A stretch of 64,000 nucleotides of DNA. Origin: Anaerococcus degeneri (GTDB taxonomy: Bacteria; Bacillota; Clostridia; Tissierellales; Peptoniphilaceae). This document shows positions 42,465 to 51,762 of this stretch, one piece after another. The stretch is taken from contig NZ_JAGGLO010000002.1 in the NCBI RefSeq assembly GCF_017874475.1, positions 1 through 64,000 on the forward strand, read 5' to 3'. The notes under the pieces are model-generated. The model saw nothing but the letters and a program-made list of their open reading frames with translations, was not told where the DNA came from and did no database searches. The position numbers and the translations under genes are program-made. Numbering within the stretch: the first letter of the stretch is position 1; every line of letters starts with the position of its first letter.

Positions 42465-42488
42465 CAAAAAAGACCCCAGATGGGGCCA
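42465..42488 (-). terminator. Terminator of the 115-aa membrane protein gene
   Basis: Minus-strand CCCCATCTGGGG with flanking GG/TC, then TTTTTT, 4 bases after the stop. Confidence 0.8.
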
Positions 42489-42491
42489 AAT

Positions 42492-42839
42492 TTATAGGTT
42501 TATAAGTCCAAAAGTCAAAAACATGATGTATTCTTTGATGAAGTCGAGAAATGTCTTATCAAAGCCAATTCCAATTACTATATAAAATACGTGCACTGCC
42601 GCAAATATTATTACAAAAAGCAAAATAAGGTTGTCGTATTTTTTTCTTAAGAAAATCCCTATTATAATCAGCCACAAGGACAAGCTTAAGGGCAAAAGGA
42701 TTGGGTTTAAAAAAGTATTTTCAAAGTCATATCCAAGACCAAAGTCTTCCCCAAGAAAGATAGTAAAAACAGTATAGGCGATTACAAGTAGGCTTGCTAT
42801 ACAATATAGGTTTCGTTTTTTGTCATAATTCTTATCCAT
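42492..42839 (-). CDS. Hypothetical membrane protein
   Basis: A 115-residue protein with a basic start (MDKNYDKKRN) and three hydrophobic helices (about 12-28, 46-64, 70-92) plus a hydrophobic C-terminal end. AAAGGA lies 8 bases before the ATG and a terminator follows directly, so it is monocistronic. No family recognised. Confidence 0.65.
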   Translation of the reverse strand: MDKNYDKKRNLYCIASLLVIAYTVFTIFLGEDFGLGYDFENTFLNPILLPLSLSLWLIIIGIFLRKKYDNLILLFVIIFAAVHVFYIVIGIGFDKTFLDFIKEYIMFLTFGLINL

Positions 42840-42929
42840 ATAAGATCCTTTGATTTCAAAATTTAATCAGGTTTTCTTATATGTATTATATCACATTTAT
42901 AGCTAAAGTATATTTTTACATAAAAAGAA

Positions 42930-42946
42930 GTGGGCATTATGCCCAC
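42930..42946. terminator. Terminator hairpin, probably of the arc operon
   Basis: GTGGGCAT and ATGCCCAC are a perfect 8-bp palindrome with TTCTTTTTATG on the minus strand and CGTCTTTTTT on the plus strand. It is the first strong terminator beyond arcC. Confidence 0.75.
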
Positions 42947-42992
42947 CGTCTTTTTTCAGGAGTCTATTAAGTCTCTTTTATTTTAAGCAACG

Positions 42993-43202
42993 CCTTTCCT
43001 AAGGAACGTAATCTTTTTACAATCAATGCTCCTGTTCGTCGCATCTATTGTAAAAAATTACGGAAGGTTTCTCATCAATTTTCCTGCGGACTTTGTCCTT
43101 GTAAAATTGTGAGAATCGTTCAAATTTTGCCAACTGAAGCCCTATCCCGATTTGATGAAATCAAATCGATGGAAGGACTGATACTTTAGTGAAAATTTGA
43201 AC
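42993..43202. repeat. Nested inverted repeats at the end of arcC
   Basis: Two structures. First, CGTAATCTTTTTACAAT (43007-43023) pairs with its near complement at 43047-43062. Second, GTTCAAATTTT (43118-43128) pairs with AAAATTTGAAC (43192-43202), enclosing ACTGAAG/CTTTAGT and a perfect CGATTTGAT-GAA-ATCAAATCG hairpin (43148-43168). The last arm reaches the arcC stop codon. There is no open frame. It may be a mobile-element remnant or a 3' UTR structure. Confidence 0.6.
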
Positions 43203-44131
43203 TACCTTTCTATATAGGTTCCTGTCTCGCCTTTTAGGCCGTCTAGAGCTTTTTCTAGGGATGTGATTAAAGCTTTTGCGCCTTCTTTGCTTCTTACAAA
43301 GGATAGGGCTGCTTCAACTTTTGGCTTCATTGAGCCTTCTGCAAATTCACCATCTGCTAGGTATTTTTCAGCTTCTTCGATTGTGAGGCTTCCTAGCCAT
43401 TCTTGGTTTGGTTCACCGAAGTGGATGGCTACTTTTTCTACTGCTGTGAGGATTACAAGTATGTCTGCTCCTACTAGTTCAGCAACTTTTGCAGATGTGA
43501 AGTCTTTGTCGATTACTGCGTCAACGCCGATTAGTTTATCATTTTCTTTGATTACAGGGATTCCGCCGCCGCCTGCTGCTACTACGATCATTCCGTCGTT
43601 GTAGAGTTTTTCGACTGCTTTTTTCTCAATTATATCGATTGGTTTTGGACTTGGTACTACTCTTCTGTAGCCTCTGCCTGCGTCTTCTTTGAAGGTGAAG
43701 CCTTTTTCAGCTTGTTTGTCAGCTTCTTCTTTAGAATAGAATGATCCAATTGGTTTTGTTGGATTTTGGAAGGCTGGGTCTTCTTTGTCTACCAATACTT
43801 GGGTTACAAGTGATACTACGGTTTTGTCCATTTCTCTTTTTGCTAGTTCGTTTTCGATAGCGTTTTGAAGATGGTAGCCAATATAGCCTTGGCTCATGGC
43901 TCCGCATTCAGCAAATGGCATTTCAGCTGTTTTTGCTTCTGATTTGCTGGCTGTATCCATGGCTAGGTTGATCATGCCTACTTGTGGGCCGTTGCCGTGG
44001 GATATTATTACTTGGTTGCCTTCTGCTACTAGGTCTACGATTGATTTAGCAGTTACTGCTACTGCTTTTTTTTGCTCTTCTGGGCTGTTTCCTAGTGCGT
44101 TTCCGCCTAGGGCAAGTACGATTTTTTTCAT
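43202..44131 (-). CDS. arcC: Carbamate kinase
   Basis: A 309-residue amino-acid-kinase-fold enzyme making ATP from carbamoyl phosphate and ADP. Seen are KIVLALGGNALG at the N-terminus, VIISHGNGPQVG (about 40-51), the PF-ECGAMSQGYIGYHLQ helix, and the C-terminal ATP-site segment AGGGGIPVI (about 185). It is the last gene of the arcB operon and provides the energy-yielding step after ornithine carbamoyltransferase. Confidence 0.96.
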   Translation of the reverse strand: MKKIVLALGGNALGNSPEEQKKAVAVTAKSIVDLVAEGNQVIISHGNGPQVGMINLAMDTASKSEAKTAEMPFAECGAMSQGYIGYHLQNAIENELAKREMDKTVVSLVTQVLVDKEDPAFQNPTKPIGSFYSKEEADKQAEKGFTFKEDAGRGYRRVVPSPKPIDIIEKKAVEKLYNDGMIVVAAGGGGIPVIKENDKLIGVDAVIDKDFTSAKVAELVGADILVILTAVEKVAIHFGEPNQEWLGSLTIEEAEKYLADGEFAEGSMKPKVEAALSFVRSKEGAKALITSLEKALDGLKGETGTYIER

Positions 44132-44152
44132 TGTTTCTCCTTAAGTTTGATT

Positions 44153-45247
44153 TTAGTTGTTTAAGGCTCTGTCAACATTTCTGATAAAGTCTTGAACGTT
44201 TGTTACCATTGATACAGCTGTAACTGTTCCCCTATCTGATAGTTTGTTTACAGCGAATTCTTGGATGTCGATTGTGTACATGTATACTGGTCTTACTACG
44301 CCGTCAAATACGTTGTAGGATGGGGTCATATTTCCTGTTGCGATTGTGTAGAGGATTGCGCCCATCATGATGATTGTAGATGTTTTTCTAGCGTGTTTTC
44401 TCATTTCGTTTTGAGCAGCATATACGTTGTTGATTGTTTCAGGGAGTCCTAGTCTGTCACGGATTGTGCCTGCTATTACCACTGGAACGTCCATTTCAAC
44501 ACAAGCTTTCATGAAGCCGTCTTTTACAAGTCCGCTTTCTACAAGGGCTTTGGTTGAGCCGTATTTTCTTGCTAGGTTGATTGTTTTGTATAAGTTTTTG
44601 GTTGTGTTTTGTTCTTTTTCGAATTTTTCTTGGCCCCAAGTTGTGCCGTAGATTCCTTTTTCAAGATCGAATGCTGCAGTTTCTGTACCACAGAAGATTG
44701 CATTTACATAACCATTTCTTACTAGTCTTTCAAGAGCTGCTCTTGAATCTCTGTCGAGTGCTAGGGCCGCTCCTACGATTAATGTTACATAACCATTGTG
44801 TTCTTTTTCATATTTTAGTACTTCGTAGAGGTTGTCATAGTCAATTGAGAAGGCTGTTTCTCTTGAACGACCAGCTCTGAATGCGAAAGTGTCTTGGTGG
44901 GCATCTCCTTCTAGGAAGCCTTGGGTCCATACATAGATACCTTCTGAAGCATCTTCTGTACGTCCGATTACTACCTTGTCACCTTTTTTAAGGTTTCTAA
45001 ATTCAACTATGTTTACGCTTTCTTCACCTGGTGTGTCGTTTGCTACACAAACTGTATCCATTCTAGATTGAGCAGCTAATACCCATTTGTCATTTATTTT
45101 GAAGTATTCTGGATAAACTGAAAGAGCGTGGTAGTTTCTTGGGCTTAGACCATCTTCTTTTACTTCTTCTAGGGTTACATTTGGTGCATTTTTAAGAAAG
45201 TCTTTTTCAAAATCTGGGTGATGGTATTTTGGCATTTCAAATTTCAT
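44153..45247 (-). CDS. Ornithine cyclodeaminase-like (archaeal/AgrE C-terminal type), divergent paralogue
   Basis: A 364-residue protein paralogous to the next gene upstream, of the LOR/SDH-type family (TIGR00300, archaeal ornithine cyclodeaminase and the C-terminal part of cyanobacterial AgrE). The family pattern is present but eroded: the GGNA-ATHD motif reads GTETAAFDLEKG, GH-NHL reads TTKNLY, and GSIRDDGPLP reads GTIRDRLGLP. The end (VSMVTNVQDFIRNVDRALN) is well kept. It is probably a non-catalytic or altered-specificity partner of the 45247 protein. Its ATG overlaps that gene's stop by one base (TAATG). Confidence 0.7.
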   Translation of the reverse strand: MKFEMPKYHHPDFEKDFLKNAPNVTLEEVKEDGLSPRNYHALSVYPEYFKINDKWVLAAQSRMDTVCVANDTPGEESVNIVEFRNLKKGDKVVIGRTEDASEGIYVWTQGFLEGDAHQDTFAFRAGRSRETAFSIDYDNLYEVLKYEKEHNGYVTLIVGAALALDRDSRAALERLVRNGYVNAIFCGTETAAFDLEKGIYGTTWGQEKFEKEQNTTKNLYKTINLARKYGSTKALVESGLVKDGFMKACVEMDVPVVIAGTIRDRLGLPETINNVYAAQNEMRKHARKTSTIIMMGAILYTIATGNMTPSYNVFDGVVRPVYMYTIDIQEFAVNKLSDRGTVTAVSMVTNVQDFIRNVDRALNN

Positions 45248-46422
45248 TATTGTATCTCTCCTTCGTTTTTATCTGCTTTTTTGTCAGCTTCTACGTATTC
45301 CATTTCAGGAATTTCCATTTCTCTAGCAAAAGCCTTGTTTGCTGGGCTTATTAGAGCTTTTTCGCAGTTTACTACGAAATCTTGTACGTTTGTTACCATT
45401 GGCACGTATGCAAGATTTTCTCTAGCTGCTCCTACTTTGTGTACTACGTTTTCTGTTACGTCTACACAGTATAGGTAAACTGGTGAAATTTTTCCATCTT
45501 TTCTTACCCTATAGCTAGATGCCATGTTGGCTACTGATAGGGAGTGGAGCATGGTTGCTATACAAATAATTACTGTTGCCTTATCAAGTTCTTTCTTTGT
45601 TTCTGTAAGTGCTCTATCTTCATCGCCTATTACTTCTGGAAGTGGACCGTCATCTCTGATTGATCCTGAAAGTACAAATGGAACGTCCATGTCTGATAGG
45701 GTCTTGATGATACCGTCTTTTACATTTCCGCTTGCGATAAATTCTTTTATAGAACCAGTTGTTCTTACTTCGTTTAATAGGTCAAGGTGGTTATAGTGAC
45801 CCATTGGTTGATTTTCTTGGGTGTAGATATTTTGACCAAGAGCTGTATTTAAGAATCCACCTTCAAGGTCGTGGGTTGCCATAGCGTTTCCGCCTAATAG
45901 ACAGTTGATATAGCCATTTTCTGCTAATTGGTTTAGAGCTTTTCTAGTATCATAGTCAAATACTACTGAAGGACCTAGTACCCATACTATATAACCATCT
46001 TCTGAATCTCTTTCATGTTGTAAGAGTTCGAATAGGTTGTCATAGTCTTCAGAGAATGATGTTTCTACGGCCTTACCTGGTTTAGAATATACATCGTCTG
46101 GGAAGGCGTTGTTATGAACAAAAATGCCGTCTTCGATTGTTCCGTCTTCGCTTATTACGACTTTATCGCCTTTTTCTAGTTCTCTAATTTCTTTTACTAC
46201 AATTTTGCCGTCTTTTAGGACTGCAACGCAGTTTAAAGATGTATGTTCAGGTAGTTGCCATTCGCCATTAACTTTATAAAATGTTGGCATGTGGCGGGTT
46301 AAGTAGAAATCATCAGGTGCAACACCGTCTTTCTCTACTTCTTGTAGGCTAATGTCTGCTGCTTTCTTGAACTTTTCTTCTGAAAAGTCTGGTGTAACAA
46401 ATTCTGGTACTTTAAATTCCAT
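45247..46422 (-). CDS. Ornithine cyclodeaminase, archaeal/AgrE C-terminal type
   Basis: A 391-residue protein with the LOR/SDH conserved N-terminal region (APDDFYLTRHMPTFYKVNGE) and the nucleotide-binding part with family motifs GGNAMATHDLEGG (about 205-217), GHYNHLDLLNEVR, and VLSGSIRDDGPLPEV (about 277-291). Archaeal members convert ornithine to proline. Within an operon of catabolic arcB and arcC this is the expected next step for ornithine. It is unrelated in sequence to the classical ocd at 26429, so the genome has two kinds. The C-terminal 30 residues are an acidic tail. Confidence 0.78.
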   Translation of the reverse strand: MEFKVPEFVTPDFSEEKFKKAADISLQEVEKDGVAPDDFYLTRHMPTFYKVNGEWQLPEHTSLNCVAVLKDGKIVVKEIRELEKGDKVVISEDGTIEDGIFVHNNAFPDDVYSKPGKAVETSFSEDYDNLFELLQHERDSEDGYIVWVLGPSVVFDYDTRKALNQLAENGYINCLLGGNAMATHDLEGGFLNTALGQNIYTQENQPMGHYNHLDLLNEVRTTGSIKEFIASGNVKDGIIKTLSDMDVPFVLSGSIRDDGPLPEVIGDEDRALTETKKELDKATVIICIATMLHSLSVANMASSYRVRKDGKISPVYLYCVDVTENVVHKVGAARENLAYVPMVTNVQDFVVNCEKALISPANKAFAREMEIPEMEYVEADKKADKNEGEIQ

Positions 46423-46426
46423 TCTT

Positions 46427-48967
46427 CTACTCCTTATTTTTATTTTCTTTTAATTCGACAGTGAACTTATTTTCACAATCAAAATCCAAAGTTAATTCTG
46501 AGAATGCTTTTATTTCGCTTTCGAGATTTTTCTCGCAAATCAAAAAGTAAACATCCTGCTCTATAAGCTTCTTTAAGCTCCTAGCATCAAAACCTTCTTC
46601 CTTGGCATAGACGCCGAATTTATCAAAAAATCCGTCCGCATAGGAGAGTTTTATCTGTCTATCTGCTAGGGCTTTTTCTAACTCCCTGAAATTTAGGGAA
46701 ATAAGCTTATCTAATTTATCATCATCTAGAGGGCTTAGTTTAAAGACATAATCGACATATTTGCCAAAGTCTACGTCGAGTTTTTCTTTGACAAATTCAT
46801 CATAATCAGTATCTTCGTCTACAGTCATGGTTAGGACTACAATTGAGTTTTTAAGATTTATATCTCGTCCCTTATTGTCCTTGATTGTCCCGTCTTGGAT
46901 GATTTGTAGGACCAAGTTTTGCACCTCAAAGTGGGCGTTTTCGATATTTTCAAAAACCAACACACTATAAGGTCTAGTCCTTAATGCCTGGGTCAATACT
47001 CCTCCGAATTCGTATCCAACATAGCCAGGAGGGGCACCAATCAGCTTGGTGATTGATGACTTATCAGTAAACTCGCTCATATCGAAGCTAAGTAGGGATT
47101 TTTCTCCCTCATAGAGATAGTCTGCCAAAAGTTTGGCTATATAAGACTTACCCGAAGATGATGGTCCTGAAACAATAAAACTTAGGACTGGCCTTTTTCT
47201 CTCAAAGAGACCGCCTTCTGATATGATATAAGTATTTATAATCTTATCGATCATATCATCGCCGCCTACGAATTCTTCCTTAAGTTTTTCTCTAACAAGT
47301 TTAATAGAATCAAGTTTGTCATATTGGAGCTTAGACTTTGGCATTCCGCTCATCTTTGAAATAATATCTTTGACTTCCGAAACGCCAACTTTTGTCCTTA
47401 GCGGATAATATTCACCTTTATCCTCTATTTTCTTTAATTTTTCGCTTACTTTTTCTTTTAGACTTACGAACTTATCAAGGTTTTCAAAGTCTCTCTTATC
47501 CTTGGCTTCTTCTATCTCAAAGCCAATGATGTCGATTTCTCTTTCAAGCTTGACTAGACTTTCTTGTCTTTCTTTTTCTTTTTCATATAGGTCAGTTTTT
47601 TCAGCAAGTTCTTCTTCAAGCTTTTTAATCTCTTCTTCTTTTTCCTTGGACCTATGAGTCGATAAGCTGTCTTTTTCGTTTTTGAGAGCTATATTTTCCA
47701 TTTCAAGCTGGACAATTTTCCTATGGAGCTTGTCTAGCTCTTCTGGTTTTTGATCCCTTGCCATTTTTACCTGGGCACAAGCCTCATCGATTACATCTAT
47801 TGCCACATCTGGGAGTTTTCTTTCAGTCAAAAACCTCTTTGAAAGTTTAACCGCCTCTGTGATAGCAGGGTCTGTTATCTTTATCATGTGGTGGTTTTCG
47901 TATTTGGATTTGATTCCCCTCATGATGGCAATTGTCGTTTCAACGCTTGGCTCTTCGATTAGGATTTTTTGAAAACGCCTATCAAGGGCCTTGTCTACCT
48001 CGATGTGCTTTCTGTACTCTTCGATGGTAGTGGCGCCTATTGTTAAAATCTCGCCACGTGCCAGCATCGGTTTTAGCATATTGGCTGTATCCATTGTCCC
48101 ACTTGCAGATCCTGAACCTATTATGTTGTGGATTTCATCTATAAATAGAATTATCCTTCCCTTTGAGTCCTTTATAATTTCAAGGATTTTCTTAAGTCTT
48201 TCTTCAAAATCTCCCCTGTATTTCGCTCCAGCAACGAGGGCTGTCATATCTAGGGAAAATATAATCTTATCTTTTAAATCATCTGGCACGTCACCTGCCA
48301 CTATCCTCTGGACAATACCTTCAACTATGGCAGTTTTACCAACGCCCGCATCCCCGATTAAAACCGGATTGTTTTTTATCCTTCTAGATAAAATCCTGAT
48401 GGCGTTTCTGGTTTCTTCCTCCCTACCAATAACAGGATCGAGCCTTCCTTCGATGGCTTCCTTGGTGAGGACTGTCCCGTATTTTTCAAGGTTGATTATA
48501 GTTTCTTGGTCGACGCCCTTTAGTAGGTATTCGTTAAATTTCTTGGCAACTAATTCGTTAAAATTTTGATAAGTTAGACCGTGTGTCGCCGCAAGTTTTG
48601 CTGTTGGCATATCGGCTTCTCTTAGGAGGGCCAAAACCAAGTGTTCGGTCTTTATTTTTTCTTCAAACTGGTTTCTAGAAATTTCTTCTGCTATCAAAAG
48701 GGCTCTTTGGTAAGACCTAGATGTGTAAAGTGAGGAAATCCCCTTGGCTGACCTTAGTTTGGTCAGGGCATTTTCTGTATCATCCAAAACATCTTGGTAG
48801 ATTACCTTCAATTCCTTGAAATAGGTCCTTATTAATTTTTCCTCTAAGGTCAAAATAGCATAGAAAATGTGAAGGTCAGATACCTCTACGTTATTTTTTC
48901 TGATAGCAACCTTATTGGCTTCTTTAATAATTTCCACAGAAGATTGTGAATACTTACTTATGTCCAT
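46427..48967 (-). CDS. ClpB/ClpC-like AAA+ ATPase with degenerate second ATPase domain
   Basis: An 846-residue Hsp100 protein. The N-domain (1-150) and D1 look functional: Walker A GDAGVGKTA (about 210), Walker B ILFIDEIHN and Arg finger ALDRRFQKI. A coiled-coil middle region (about 420-540) follows. D2 has Walker A GPSSSGKSY but Walker B reads VLVFENIENAH where DE is expected, and the NRID arginine-finger region reads GKYVDYVFKL, so D2 should not hydrolyse ATP. No ClpP-docking IGF/LGF loop is seen. It lies between a membrane protein and the ornithine-enzyme pair in a metabolic operon, suggesting a dedicated chaperone for those enzymes (inference). Confidence 0.82.
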   Translation of the reverse strand: MDISKYSQSSVEIIKEANKVAIRKNNVEVSDLHIFYAILTLEEKLIRTYFKELKVIYQDVLDDTENALTKLRSAKGISSLYTSRSYQRALLIAEEISRNQFEEKIKTEHLVLALLREADMPTAKLAATHGLTYQNFNELVAKKFNEYLLKGVDQETIINLEKYGTVLTKEAIEGRLDPVIGREEETRNAIRILSRRIKNNPVLIGDAGVGKTAIVEGIVQRIVAGDVPDDLKDKIIFSLDMTALVAGAKYRGDFEERLKKILEIIKDSKGRIILFIDEIHNIIGSGSASGTMDTANMLKPMLARGEILTIGATTIEEYRKHIEVDKALDRRFQKILIEEPSVETTIAIMRGIKSKYENHHMIKITDPAITEAVKLSKRFLTERKLPDVAIDVIDEACAQVKMARDQKPEELDKLHRKIVQLEMENIALKNEKDSLSTHRSKEKEEEIKKLEEELAEKTDLYEKEKERQESLVKLEREIDIIGFEIEEAKDKRDFENLDKFVSLKEKVSEKLKKIEDKGEYYPLRTKVGVSEVKDIISKMSGMPKSKLQYDKLDSIKLVREKLKEEFVGGDDMIDKIINTYIISEGGLFERKRPVLSFIVSGPSSSGKSYIAKLLADYLYEGEKSLLSFDMSEFTDKSSITKLIGAPPGYVGYEFGGVLTQALRTRPYSVLVFENIENAHFEVQNLVLQIIQDGTIKDNKGRDINLKNSIVVLTMTVDEDTDYDEFVKEKLDVDFGKYVDYVFKLSPLDDDKLDKLISLNFRELEKALADRQIKLSYADGFFDKFGVYAKEEGFDARSLKKLIEQDVYFLICEKNLESEIKAFSELTLDFDCENKFTVELKENKNKE

Positions 48968-48973
48968 ATTTAC

Positions 48974-50149
48974 CTATCCTATCACCATAAATATAAGATG
49001 GGCAGCTATACCTGCTCCGAGTCCTCCTATAGTATGGCACAAAATTGCATTACCTGTCATTTCTTTTGTCTCTAAGGCGTCCATCATGGCTATGTGGGTT
49101 GATAAATAGCCTGACCAGCACATACAAATTGATGTAAATACTGCTATATCGTTTGCTGTCACAATGCCTCTGCCAGACATATCTGTTACAACACCAATGG
49201 CTGCTCCTGCAGAACCTAGGGCTGTAATTGGTACAGCTATGGCTTCTGGTGAGTTAAAACCAAAAAGTGGGTTGAATATAAAGGCAAGTTTTTCGCCTAT
49301 CATTGGTAATATTGCAATTCCTTGGTTGGCTTCGCCTGTATAACCGTTTGGTCCTGCTCCATTTGTAAGCATAACTACTAGGGTACAAATGAGGCAAACG
49401 CCTGGGATTATTGCAACACCCATGTCTACTCCGACCTTACCACCGTCTAGGAAGGCTGTTATAAACCTAGCTCCTGCAGAACCTTCTCTGACTTTTCTAT
49501 ATCCATCTGGTACGTTTCCTGCTCCCTTGGTTTCAACCATAGCTTCTGTGCCATAATATTTTTTGGTCCTGGAAATCATAAGTCTAACTGATATGATAGA
49601 ACCAACTACTGCACCGAGGAGGCCAACAAGGGCACCTTTAATCGCATTGTCAACTGGTAGGGCCATCATAGATGTAACTGTGATAAGACCCATACCAAAG
49701 GAAGTTCCTAGGTTGGTTAGGGCTGGCATCTGGTATTTTTTGAAATACTTTCTAAAGTTGTCATCTGCTGCAAGTGTTAGTATGGCTGGGTTATCAGACA
49801 TAAAACAATTTAGCATACCAAGAGAAGATGCACCTGGTAGGTCGTATATAGGCTTCATTATCTTTGAAACTAGCCTGTTTACTAAGGCAATAACGCCAAA
49901 TTCTGAAAATATAGCAGATATACCACCTGCTAAAACTGCAACGGCCATCAAATATAGGCAGACGTTCATCAAAAGGTCGTATGATGTCATCATCATAGTC
50001 TTGATCATATTTGTCCCGCCCATTATAGAACCCATATAGATAAAGAGGCCTAGGAAGGCTGCCAGAAATATAAATACCTCTGGGCCAACATCTTTCTTTA
50101 TGGTTTTATCCATTTTTAATTCGTCTCTTATTTCATTTAATTCTTCCAT
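48974..50149 (-). CDS. Membrane transport protein with nucleoside-recognition/GATE-like domains
   Basis: A 391-residue membrane protein with about eight to ten helices. Two GATE-like stretches are visible: GASSLGMLNCFMSDNPAILT (about 100-120) and the late FNSPEAIAVPITALGSAGAA. Such proteins are annotated as nucleoside-recognition domain proteins, but their substrates are usually unknown. In this operon, next to an AGCS symporter and arcB, an amino-acid substrate such as citrulline, arginine or ornithine is plausible (inference). It begins after a hairpin and abuts the Clp gene by 6 bases. Confidence 0.72.
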   Translation of the reverse strand: MEELNEIRDELKMDKTIKKDVGPEVFIFLAAFLGLFIYMGSIMGGTNMIKTMMMTSYDLLMNVCLYLMAVAVLAGGISAIFSEFGVIALVNRLVSKIMKPIYDLPGASSLGMLNCFMSDNPAILTLAADDNFRKYFKKYQMPALTNLGTSFGMGLITVTSMMALPVDNAIKGALVGLLGAVVGSIISVRLMISRTKKYYGTEAMVETKGAGNVPDGYRKVREGSAGARFITAFLDGGKVGVDMGVAIIPGVCLICTLVVMLTNGAGPNGYTGEANQGIAILPMIGEKLAFIFNPLFGFNSPEAIAVPITALGSAGAAIGVVTDMSGRGIVTANDIAVFTSICMCWSGYLSTHIAMMDALETKEMTGNAILCHTIGGLGAGIAAHLIFMVIG

Positions 50150-50202
50150 TAAATCATCCTTAACAAGATAAATCTTGAATTTATATTTTTTTCAAATGCC
50201 TT

Positions 50203-50239
50203 AACTAAAAATATCCGAAAGAATCGGACATTTTTAGTT
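50203..50239. terminator. Hairpin between the AGCS symporter and the membrane protein gene
   Basis: AACTAAAAATATCCGA and TCGGACATTTTTAGTT form a stem of about 15 bp with one mismatch around AAGAA. It could reduce transcription from arcB and the symporter into the downstream genes. Confidence 0.65.
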
Positions 50240-50271
50240 TTATGCATCTGTTAATTAAACTTTAGTTTAAT

Positions 50272-51642
50272 TTATTTTTCTTTTGCTCCTGGGTAATATT
50301 TAGGATTCTTGAAGAAGTCATCTACAAGTTCTCTAATTTCACCACTTAGAAGAATCATACCAACCATGTTGGTAAATACTACTAATCCTAGGGTCGCATC
50401 AAGGAATACACCTGCGTTATCAAATGATACGAATCCACCAAGAAGGATCATAGCACATGCTATAAATCTTACTATTTTACCTACTGTTGTACCAAATAGG
50501 TATTCACCTTGTTTTTCAGCGTAGAATACGATTACTACGATTGTAGAAAGTACAAATAGGAATAGTGATAGAGCTATAACAGCTGTACCGATTTGACCGA
50601 AAGCTGTGTTGAACGCTCTTTCAACTCCGATATCTTTCATGTCTGGGTTTTGCCATAGACCTGTTGTTAAAACAACTAGGGCAGAGATTGTACAAACTAT
50701 AACTGTATCAGCGATTACTTCAAATACGCCCCACATACCTTGACGGCATGGATGGTCTGTAACTGCTGTAGCGTGTGCGTATGGAGCTGAACCCATACCA
50801 GCTTCGTTAGAGTAGCATCCTCTAGCTGCACCGGCTTTGATAAGTGCTGAGATACCTGCACCTGCGATACCGCCGCCTACTGCTCTTGGGTTAAATGCGC
50901 CAACAAAGATTGCTTTGAAAGCTGCTGGTATTTGATTAGCGTGCATGATTATAACTACAAGACCCATGATGATGTATAGGGCTGCCATGAATGGAACCAT
51001 TTTTTCTGTTACTTGAGCGATTCTCTTGATTCCGCCGTAAGCTACGAGTACTACTAAGAGTGTAATTACTACAGCTCCTACTAAACGGCTAAGTCCTAAT
51101 TGTTCAAGTGGGCCTACTGCTGAGATTGTTTGTAGAGTGATTGATGGTAGGATTTCAAGCATGAAGAAAAATGATACTAAGAATCCCATGATTTTACCTG
51201 CTGTACCGCCAATACCTTTTTTGAATGTATAAGCTGGTCCACCTACGAACTCGCCATCTACGTTTTTCTCACGGTATTTAATACCTAATACGATTTCTGC
51301 AAATTTTGTTCCTTGACCGATAATAGCTGCTATCCACATCCAGAATACTGCTCCTGGACCTGCTGTAAATATAATTGATGGAGCAACTACGATATTTGCT
51401 GCACCTATTGATGAAGCAAGGGCTGCTGATGCTGCTTGGAATGGTGAAACTGAACCTTCGCCGCCAACATCTGATGCAAACATTTTTCCAAACGTTTGCT
51501 TAATAATAAATGGTAAGTATCTAAGTTGTACAAATCCCATTCTAAATGATATTAAAAGACCTCCGCCTAGTAATACTATAAGGATAGGCCATCCCCAGAA
51601 CCAACCTGTAAGTTTTGATATCATATCTAATATTGCTTGCAT
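50272..51642 (-). CDS. Sodium:alanine (AGCS family) symporter
   Basis: A 456-residue symporter with about eleven helices. AGCS signatures seen are GGGLLISFRMGFVQLRYLP (about 25-44), EGSVSPFQAASAALASSIG (about 60-78), IGQGTKFAEIVLGIKYRE and ARGCYSNEAGMGSAPYAHA. It imports a small neutral amino acid with sodium. Its place right after arcB suggests the operon's substrate or a co-substrate. It is preceded by a long structured leader and followed by a hairpin. Confidence 0.92.
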   Translation of the reverse strand: MQAILDMISKLTGWFWGWPILIVLLGGGLLISFRMGFVQLRYLPFIIKQTFGKMFASDVGGEGSVSPFQAASAALASSIGAANIVVAPSIIFTAGPGAVFWMWIAAIIGQGTKFAEIVLGIKYREKNVDGEFVGGPAYTFKKGIGGTAGKIMGFLVSFFFMLEILPSITLQTISAVGPLEQLGLSRLVGAVVITLLVVLVAYGGIKRIAQVTEKMVPFMAALYIIMGLVVIIMHANQIPAAFKAIFVGAFNPRAVGGGIAGAGISALIKAGAARGCYSNEAGMGSAPYAHATAVTDHPCRQGMWGVFEVIADTVIVCTISALVVLTTGLWQNPDMKDIGVERAFNTAFGQIGTAVIALSLFLFVLSTIVVIVFYAEKQGEYLFGTTVGKIVRFIACAMILLGGFVSFDNAGVFLDATLGLVVFTNMVGMILLSGEIRELVDDFFKNPKYYPGAKEK

Positions 51643-51665
51643 AATAATTCCTTTTTAATTTTATG

Positions 51666-51742
51666 GAGCCTTGGCCAATAGGTTTCCTCTTAGACTAATG
51701 AAGATTTTCAAGAATCTAAGTTTACTTCCTAAGGCCAGCCCC
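51666..51742 (-). other. Structured intergenic hairpin between arcB and the symporter gene
   Basis: Nested complementary blocks: TTGGCC with GGCCAG, TAGG with CCTA and CTTAGA with TCTAAG, leaving a 20-base loop. There is no T run, so it looks like an mRNA-stabilising or processing stem rather than a terminator. Confidence 0.5.
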
Positions 51743-51762
51743 ATCCTTGTATTTTTTATAGT

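Noticed and set aside
50224-50230. TCGGACA as a third copy of the AraC-linked motif
   Set aside because: It is one arm of a terminator-like hairpin (50203-50239), so the match is explained by pairing rather than regulation.
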